Part shown: positions 58,510 through 64,000 of the stretch, piece by piece
Layout: every line of letters begins with the position of its first letter
Position numbering within the stretch: position 1 is the stretch's first letter
Assembly: GCF_030164465.1 (NCBI RefSeq)
Contig: NZ_JASNJE010000016.1
Coordinates: 36,699-100,698 of the forward strand
Source of the DNA: Sedimentitalea xiamensis
Lineage (GTDB): Bacteria; Pseudomonadota; Alphaproteobacteria; Rhodobacterales; Rhodobacteraceae
Direction of reading: 5' to 3'
Length of the DNA: 64,000 bases
The notes under the pieces: generated by a model
Told to the model about the DNA's origin: nothing
Database searches by the model: none
The model's input: the letters and a program-made list of their open reading frames with translations, nothing else
Position numbers and translations under genes: made by a program

Positions 58510-59631
58510 TTGGCGTCATTGTTCTTCTATGGAACGCTGCGGCATACGCCGCTGCTTGAAATCGTGCTCGGCAAAGCTCCAGAGCGGCTGGACGGATGTC
58601 CCGCACGGCTGGCGGATCATGCCGTCCGGTCCGTTCCCGGCGAACCTTTCCCCACGCTGATCGCGGCGCCCGGTGAAACGGCACCGGGTCTTCTGGTGCG
58701 CGGATTGACGGAACAGGACATCGCGCGGCTGCGGTTCTACGAATCCGGGTTCGATTTCGATTTGGTGACACTGGACGTGACCGACGACGATGGAACGCCA
58801 ACCACGGCGCAGGTGTTCTTTCCGAAACCGGGCCTGTGGGACACCGAAGATGACTGGAGCCTGCCGGACTGGACGGCGAAATGGGCCGGGATCAGCATCC
58901 AGGCCGCGCGCGAGGTCATGGCCTGGCATGGCCGCAAGACCGGCGCGGAGATCGCGGCGGGGTTCGCCGGCATACGGCGCCGTGCCGCGGCGGTCGTGGC
59001 CGCCCGGAACAGGGTGCCGGACACTGTGCGGGACCTGGCCGGGGATGTGACCGTGCTTGCCCACAAGCGGCCCTACGCCAATTTCTTCGCAGTCGAGGAA
59101 ATGGACCTTCGGGTGCGCCGGTATGATCAGCGGATGGGACCGGTGGTGAACCGCGCGGCCTTGGCCGTGGGGCAGGCGGCGGTCGTGCTGCCCTATGATC
59201 CGCGTCTCGACACCGTTCTGCTGGTGGAACAGTTCCGGGCGCCGGTTTTCATGGCGGGAGATCAGATGCCTTGGGTCTGGGAGCCGATCGCCGGTCCGCT
59301 GGAACCGGGCGAAACCGCCGAAGAGGCCGCGCGCAGAGAGGCATTGGAAGAGGCGGATCTCGCCTTTCGGTATCTGGAACCGGCCGGAGAAATGTATTCG
59401 AGCACCGGATCGTCCACCGAATACCTGTATCTTTTCATCGGCGTGACGGATCTGCCCGATACTGCCGCCGGGCTTGGCGGTGTCGACGCCGGCGAAGATA
59501 TCCGAAGCGCCGTGATCGCCTTTGACGAGCTGATGCAAAGGGTCGATGACCGACTTTGCCGGGACATGCCTTTGGTCACGACGGCGCTGTGGCTCGCACG
59601 GCATCGTGACCGGTTGCGGTCCGGGCAATAG
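58510..59631 (+). CDS. trgB: TrgB: gamma-glutamylcyclotransferase-like plus Nudix domain
   Basis: A 373-residue fusion. Residues 1-110 are an AIG2/gamma-glutamylcyclotransferase-like domain (SLFFYGTLRHTPLLEIVLGK). Residues 190-360 are a Nudix hydrolase with the box GPLEPGETAEEAARREALEE, whose ending ADL deviates from the usual xGU. The pairing hints at ADP-ribose or another nucleotide sugar pyrophosphatase joined to a peptide-modifying domain. Tellurite resistance is the reported phenotype of trgB. The start is unsure: TTG 58510 puts the family motif right at the N-terminus, while GTG 58480 overlaps trgA. Confidence 0.85.
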   Translation: MASLFFYGTLRHTPLLEIVLGKAPERLDGCPARLADHAVRSVPGEPFPTLIAAPGETAPGLLVRGLTEQDIARLRFYESGFDFDLVTLDVTDDDGTPTTAQVFFPKPGLWDTEDDWSLPDWTAKWAGISIQAAREVMAWHGRKTGAEIAAGFAGIRRRAAAVVAARNRVPDTVRDLAGDVTVLAHKRPYANFFAVEEMDLRVRRYDQRMGPVVNRAALAVGQAAVVLPYDPRLDTVLLVEQFRAPVFMAGDQMPWVWEPIAGPLEPGETAEEAARREALEEADLAFRYLEPAGEMYSSTGSSTEYLYLFIGVTDLPDTAAGLGGVDAGEDIRSAVIAFDELMQRVDDRLCRDMPLVTTALWLARHRDRLRSGQ

Positions 59632-59709
59632 CGCAGGCATGTCGTCCACCGCTTGAGGTCGGCCGGGCGCGGCGTTAAACCGGAGCCTGACAAGAAGGAT
59701 GAACCGACA

Positions 59710-60744
59710 ATGCGCATTGCACGCGACCTGGCCGAAGCCGTTGGAAATACACCCCTGATCCGGTTGCGGCGCGTCAGCGAAGAAACCGGTTGCGAGATCC
59801 TGGGCAAGGCGGAGTTCATGAATCCGGGGCAGTCGGTCAAGGATCGCGCCGCCCTGTTCATCATTCGCGATGCCGTCGCACGCGGCACGCTGAAACCGGG
59901 CGGCACCATTGTCGAGGGCACGGCGGGCAACACCGGTATCGGTCTGGCATTGGTGGGGGCTTCGATGGGGTTCAAGACCGTGATCGTCATCCCGGAAACC
60001 CAGAGTGAAGAAAAGAAGGACATGCTTCGCCTTGCGGGCGCGGAACTGGTGCAGGTGCCTGCGGCTCCCTATCGGAATCCGAACAATTTCGTGCGTTATT
60101 CCGAACGCCTGGCGAACGAACTCGCACGGACAGAACCCAATGGCGCGATCTGGGCAAACCAGTTTGACAATGTGGCCAACAGGCAGGCGCATGTGGAAAC
60201 CACGGGGCCGGAAATCTGGGCCCAGACCGAAGGCAGGGTCGACGGCTTCGTCTCTGCCGTGGGGTCCGGCGGCACGCTCGCCGGGGTCGCGGAGGTGCTT
60301 CAGCCCAAGGGCGTCAGGATCGCTCTCGCGGATCCGATGGGGGCGGCGCTGTATTCATACTACACGACGGGCGAACTGGTCGCGGAAGGCGGCAGCATCG
60401 CCGAAGGCATCGGGCAGGTCCGCATCACCGAGAACCTGAAAGGTTTCACTCCTGATTTTGCCTACCAGATTCCGGATGAAGAGGCGCTGCCGATCGTCTT
60501 CGATCTCTTGCGCGAAGAAGGCCTGGTGATGGGCGGGTCCACCGGGATCAACATCGCCGGGGCCGTTCGCCTGGCGCGGGATCTCGGGCCGGGGCACACC
60601 ATCGTGACGATCCTGTGCGACTACGGAACCCGCTATCAGTCCAAGCTGTTCAACCCGGATTTCCTGCGGGAGAAGGACCTGCCTGTTCCGGACTGGATGA
60701 CCCGCGCGCCCGCCAGCATTCCGGGTGTGTTTCAGGACGTATGA
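59710..60744 (+). CDS. cysK: Cysteine synthase-family enzyme (trg-linked CysK)
   Basis: A PLP-dependent beta-synthase of 344 residues. The PLP lysine is in NPGQSVKDRAALFIIRDA and the phosphate loop in VEGTAGNTGIGLALVG. Standard CysK has NPGGSVKDR and PTSGNTG, so this copy diverges in both loops, and alternative sulfur or selenium/tellurium-related substrates are conceivable (inference). The order trgA-trgB-cysK equals the R. sphaeroides tellurite locus. AAGGATG lies upstream. The mechanosensitive channel gene starts within its stop (ATGA), an unusual coupling. Confidence 0.93.
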   Translation: MRIARDLAEAVGNTPLIRLRRVSEETGCEILGKAEFMNPGQSVKDRAALFIIRDAVARGTLKPGGTIVEGTAGNTGIGLALVGASMGFKTVIVIPETQSEEKKDMLRLAGAELVQVPAAPYRNPNNFVRYSERLANELARTEPNGAIWANQFDNVANRQAHVETTGPEIWAQTEGRVDGFVSAVGSGGTLAGVAEVLQPKGVRIALADPMGAALYSYYTTGELVAEGGSIAEGIGQVRITENLKGFTPDFAYQIPDEEALPIVFDLLREEGLVMGGSTGINIAGAVRLARDLGPGHTIVTILCDYGTRYQSKLFNPDFLREKDLPVPDWMTRAPASIPGVFQDV

Positions 60745-63077
60745 TCCGGATGAGCCTCCTGTTGCGCATATTGATTGCCGGGAGCCTGGCGATCTGGGCC
60801 GGTCTGGCGCTGGCCCAGGTGTCTCCGGAAGACCGAAACATTCAAGCGGAGTGGATCAAGACCGCCGACGAGGCGGAAAAGGTCGTGGAATCGGCGGAAG
60901 CTCCGACCCCCGAACTCGAAACGCTGCGCACCGAAATTGCCGGGTATCGTGAAAGATTCCTTGCCGGTCGGGATCAGAATGCCGACAGGATCAAGACCCT
61001 GCAATCGCAGCTCGATGCGCTTGGTCCGGTCCCGGAAAGCGGCACGGAACCGGAAGACATCGCGGCGCTGCGTCAGTCTTTGACAGACCAGTTGGACGCC
61101 CTGCGCGTGCCGAGGGTCGTGTCCGAGGAAGCCTTCAATCGCGCCAATGGCCTGATCAGCGAGATCGACCGGATCCTTCGCGAACGCCGGGCGTCGCAAC
61201 TGCTGACGCGAGGACCGTCGCCCCTGAACGTGACGCATTGGCCCGAGGCGATCGGCGACATCAACCGGGCCATCGGCACCCTGGCCGGGGAAAGGCGCGC
61301 CGCCTGGCAGTCAGAGGAGAAACGGGCCGCGTTGACAAGTACGTTGCCGGCCCTGATCGGGATGTCGCTGATCGGGATACTGCTGATCGTGAAGGGGCCA
61401 AAGTGGTCGCAGCGGCTGGGCGATTACCTGCGCGGATTTGGCGGCAAGGGTTCCGGCATCTGGAGCTTCGTCGTCTCGCTCGCGCGCATCGTGCTGCCCT
61501 TTATCGGGATTCTTCTGCTCTGTGTGACGATGATGCTCAGCGGTCTTGCCGGCGAGCGTGGGCAGCTTCTGCTGGCCGAAATTCCGAAATGGAGCCTGAT
61601 CTATCTCACCTTCAAATGGCTGGCGGATCAGATCGTCTTCAACGAATCCGTCTCTCAGTTGCAGTTTCAAAAGCCATACCACCGGACTGAGACCCGCTTG
61701 CTTATCGTTCTGTTGGCCGTAATGCTTATCCTGCATGGAGCCATCCAGTTCTATGAACAGGTCGAGAACCTTTCGGAAGCGTCGCGGGCCTTCGTGGCGT
61801 TCTGGCCCGTGCTGGCGTCCGCATTGATCCTGCTGCAGCTGCAGCGGATCGCGATGAACCGCCGGCTGGCCGATGAGGGCACCGGGGATGCCGCCGTCCA
61901 GACCTTCGGCGTATCCAAGATGGTCGTAGGATTGCGGCGCGGCGTGACGCTGGTCGCGATGGCCTCTCCGATCCTCGCGGTTCTGGGCTTCATGAACGCC
62001 GCCGAAGCCATCATCTACCCGGCGATCGAGACGCTCTTTCTCATCTCTGCGTTCATCATACTTCAGCGTTTCCTGTGCGATTTCTATGGCTGGCTGACAG
62101 GGTCCGGTGAAGATGCAAGAGAGTCCCTGTTCGCCGTCGTCGCCGGGTTCGTGCTGACCGTGGTCGCGATTCCGATCCTGACCGTCTTCTGGGGGGCCCG
62201 CATTACCGACCTGGTCGAATTGTGGGAAAAGTTCATCGCCGGGTTCACCATCGGCGGCGTGACCATATCGCCTGTCAACTTCATCACCTTCGCGGCCATC
62301 TTCGCGATCGGCTATTCGGTGACGAAATTGATTCAGGGCGGGTTGCGCACCAATCTTCTGCCGAAGACCGCGATTGACCCCGGCGGCCAGAACGCGATCG
62401 TATCCGGTGTCGGCTATGTCGGGGTGTTTCTCTCGGCGCTGGTCGCGATTACCGGAGCCGGGATCGACATGTCATCCCTCGCCATCGTTGCCGGCGCCCT
62501 GTCGGTGGGCATCGGCTTCGGCCTCCAGACCATCGTGTCCAATTTCGTGAGCGGCATCATCCTCCTGGTGGAACGACCGATTTCCAAGGGCGACTGGATC
62601 GAGGTCGGTGGCCTGATGGGCTATGTCCGTGACATTTCCGTCCGCTCCACCCGGATCGAGACTTTCGACCGGACCGACGTGATCGTCCCGAACTCGGATC
62701 TCATCAGCGGCACGGTGACCAACTATACGCGCGGCAACACCATCGGCAGGGTCATCGCCCCCGTCGGCGTCGCCTATGGAACCGATACGAAACGGGTCGA
62801 GAAACTGCTCCTGGAAATCGCCAACGCGCATCCCATGGTTCTGGCCAATCCCTCCCCGAACGTCGTCTTCCAGGGCTTCGGGGCCGACTCGCTGGATTTC
62901 GAGATCCGGGCGATCCTGCGGGACGTGAACTGGGTGCTGTCGGTCAAGTCCGACATGAACCATGAAATCGCGCGCCGGTTCGCCGAGGAAGGTATAGAAA
63001 TTCCCTTCGCGCAGCGCGATGTCTGGTTGCGCAACCCGGAGGTATTGCAGGCGCGTCCATCCGAAGACACGGCCTGA
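60741..63077 (+). CDS. MscS-type mechanosensitive channel with extended N-terminus
   Basis: A 778-residue membrane protein with a signal peptide. A helical periplasmic domain (residues 25-190, coiled-coil like) is followed by about eight extra helices and then the MscS core. The pore helix VAGALSVGIGFGLQTIVSNF and the beta domain SKGDWIEVGGLMGYVRDISV are highly conserved, followed by TDVIVPNSDLISG. It belongs to the large MscK/YbiO-type class with DUF3772-like N-termini, which release solutes on osmotic down-shock. Translationally coupled to cysK. Confidence 0.9.
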   Translation: MIRMSLLLRILIAGSLAIWAGLALAQVSPEDRNIQAEWIKTADEAEKVVESAEAPTPELETLRTEIAGYRERFLAGRDQNADRIKTLQSQLDALGPVPESGTEPEDIAALRQSLTDQLDALRVPRVVSEEAFNRANGLISEIDRILRERRASQLLTRGPSPLNVTHWPEAIGDINRAIGTLAGERRAAWQSEEKRAALTSTLPALIGMSLIGILLIVKGPKWSQRLGDYLRGFGGKGSGIWSFVVSLARIVLPFIGILLLCVTMMLSGLAGERGQLLLAEIPKWSLIYLTFKWLADQIVFNESVSQLQFQKPYHRTETRLLIVLLAVMLILHGAIQFYEQVENLSEASRAFVAFWPVLASALILLQLQRIAMNRRLADEGTGDAAVQTFGVSKMVVGLRRGVTLVAMASPILAVLGFMNAAEAIIYPAIETLFLISAFIILQRFLCDFYGWLTGSGEDARESLFAVVAGFVLTVVAIPILTVFWGARITDLVELWEKFIAGFTIGGVTISPVNFITFAAIFAIGYSVTKLIQGGLRTNLLPKTAIDPGGQNAIVSGVGYVGVFLSALVAITGAGIDMSSLAIVAGALSVGIGFGLQTIVSNFVSGIILLVERPISKGDWIEVGGLMGYVRDISVRSTRIETFDRTDVIVPNSDLISGTVTNYTRGNTIGRVIAPVGVAYGTDTKRVEKLLLEIANAHPMVLANPSPNVVFQGFGADSLDFEIRAILRDVNWVLSVKSDMNHEIARRFAEEGIEIPFAQRDVWLRNPEVLQARPSEDTA

Positions 63078-63159
63078 TGCCTTTCGCCGCGGCACAGCCT
63101 TCGCACCATGATTTTCCTGCTTGCATCAGCCGCAATGATCCGGCACATAGCGACCTCAC

Positions 63160-63249
63160 GGAGAGGTGGCCGAGTGGTCGAAGGCGCACGCCTGGAAAGT
63201 GTGTAGGCGGGAGACCGTCTCCAGGGTTCGAATCCCTGTCTCTCCGCCA
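63160..63249 (+). tRNA. tRNA-Ser (GGA)
   Basis: A 90-base type II tRNA with encoded CCA: acceptor GGAGAGG pairing with TCTCTCC, a serine-type long variable arm (GTAGGCGGGAGACCGTCTCC region) and anticodon loop CTGGAAA giving GGA, which reads UCC and UCU. T arm with GGTTCGAATCC. Frames across it such as [13 protein letters not shown] are artefacts. Confidence 0.9.
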
Positions 63250-64000
63250 CTATCACCCTTTCGAACCCGTTCAGGCCGTCCGCCCGCGGCGGAATTTTCC
63301 CTGTTTTCAAAGGGGTTTGCCGGATGGGGCCGAACCGCTAAGATGCAAGGGCACGGCGATTTCCGTCTCTGAATGGCCTCTCGTCTCTGATCGGGCGAAC
63401 CGCGCCGGTTCCGGTTCGGTCGAAAATTTCCTCGCCTTTCCAATGGCCTGACTCGCAGCCCCGCCAAAACTGCGTGCCCTGTTTCCATCGCCATCGAGCG
63501 GAACGGAGATCGAACATGCAGGAGGCGCAAACCCGTGAATGCTTGGGTGCCCACAAGGAGTCAGGCGAACCCTGATTTCGTGACGAGGTGCTCAACTGAC
63601 GACTTGACCAGCAGAGCTGGCCCACGACGAGCGATCGACGGCTCCCGGCCGAAAGGACGAGTTTGGAAACTTGCCTGCTTTGGCGGATCAAGATGGCGGG
63701 CTCCGCCTCTCGACCTCCTAGCCATCATCTGAGGTTCTGACGGCCACATAATGATGCTGTTCCGTTAGGAAGGAGTCAGCGCCCAGTGCTGTTGGTACTA
63801 CTCAGTTCAAGAGAGGCAAACGGCACAATGAAAATCGCATTCACAGCAGAATTGCGCAAAGCTGATGAGGATCATGTCAAGGATCGTCTGAACTACCGCT
63901 TCGGCTTCGCCGATTTCTGTGCCGGGGCGGACCTGCGGGGGCACCTCAGCTGTTGACGCAGGCGATTTCGGCGTATCTGTCGGCCCGAATGGCCGAGATG
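63250..64000. other. Unassigned DNA after tRNA-Ser
   Basis: These 750 bases hold no recognisable gene. Open frames on both strands lack protein-like features. Base composition drops (for example 63770-63900 is clearly more AT-rich), hinting at acquired DNA next to a tRNA gene, a common integration site. I see no integrase or direct repeat of the tRNA end before the window stops. Confidence 0.45.
63828..63956 (+). CDS. Possible small ORF near right edge
   Basis: A 42-codon frame from ATG 63828 (MKIAFTAELRKADEDHVKDR, then LNYRFGFADFCAGADLRGHL) with GAGAGG about ten bases upstream. The composition is protein-like at the start but it ends abruptly in a region of mixed character. It may be a small gene or the truncated start of a larger one. 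Low confidence. Confidence 0.2.
   Translation: MKIAFTAELRKADEDHVKDRLNYRFGFADFCAGADLRGHLSC

Noticed and set aside
63166..63372. Frame [18 protein letters not shown] over the tRNA
   Set aside because: It is a translation of the tRNA-Ser gene itself, a frequent false ORF in alphaproteobacteria.

Overview
The window is high-GC, densely packed DNA from an alphaproteobacterium, most likely a marine Rhodobacteraceae (Roseobacter-type) chromosome. The evidence is a circularly permuted two-piece ssrA gene with tag ANDNRAPVAVAA, a DUF1476 ATPase zeta subunit, the trgA-trgB-cysK arrangement known from Rhodobacter, an acuI gene preceded by the remains of dmdA, an alphaproteobacterial GTTC-N7-GTTC SOS box, and many families typical of this group (DUF6314, DUF6455, DUF4169, TrgA, TorF-like porin).

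Layout. 1-9 kb: fliG, two small secreted proteins that share a cysteine motif, purB, bioY, envelope proteins, an alpha/beta hydrolase-OsmC fusion and an RTX protein. 9-17.3 kb: a decayed stretch, a DUF3445 protein, then a cluster with a polyprenyl synthetase, a 1110-residue SAM-cyclase-ATPase-TPR regulator and a phytoene-desaturase-like FAD enzyme with an unusual tail. 17.4-29.5 kb: a tRNA with CAU anticodon, purine genes purM-purN and purC-purS-(dehydrogenase)-purQ, rnd, sufE, and three minus-strand genes that look like parts of a split cobalamin-dependent methionine synthase (DUF1638 protein, corrinoid protein, homocysteine methyltransferase). A radical SAM gene with an SOS box lies among them.

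29.5-43.5 kb: dctB-dctD (the DctD lacks the sigma-54 contact loop), an outer-membrane protein, rne with a long leader, tusA, ccdA, a membrane hydrolase-P450 pair, a RHH-DUF4169-fumC group and sspB. 43.6-47.5 kb: chrA, a gene-poor stretch, a SnoaL-like protein, ssrA on the minus strand (not a protein gene) and a DUF6629 membrane protein.

47.4-54 kb is the most interesting accessory region. A FadR-type GntR regulator has a repeated operator and is divergent from a DUF2182-DUF1326-DinB cassette. That cassette runs into a deleted dmdA (DMSP demethylase) and an intact acuI (acryloyl-CoA reductase), followed by a Usp protein and a BCCT osmolyte carrier. The layout suggests a DMSP locus that lost demethylation but kept the acrylate branch, with a metal-protein-like cassette between regulator and target. 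54-63 kb: a class V aminotransferase, photolyase, a cyclopropane synthase-like methyltransferase, trgA-trgB-cysK and an MscS channel. The window ends with tRNA-Ser(GGA) and 750 bases of unassigned DNA.
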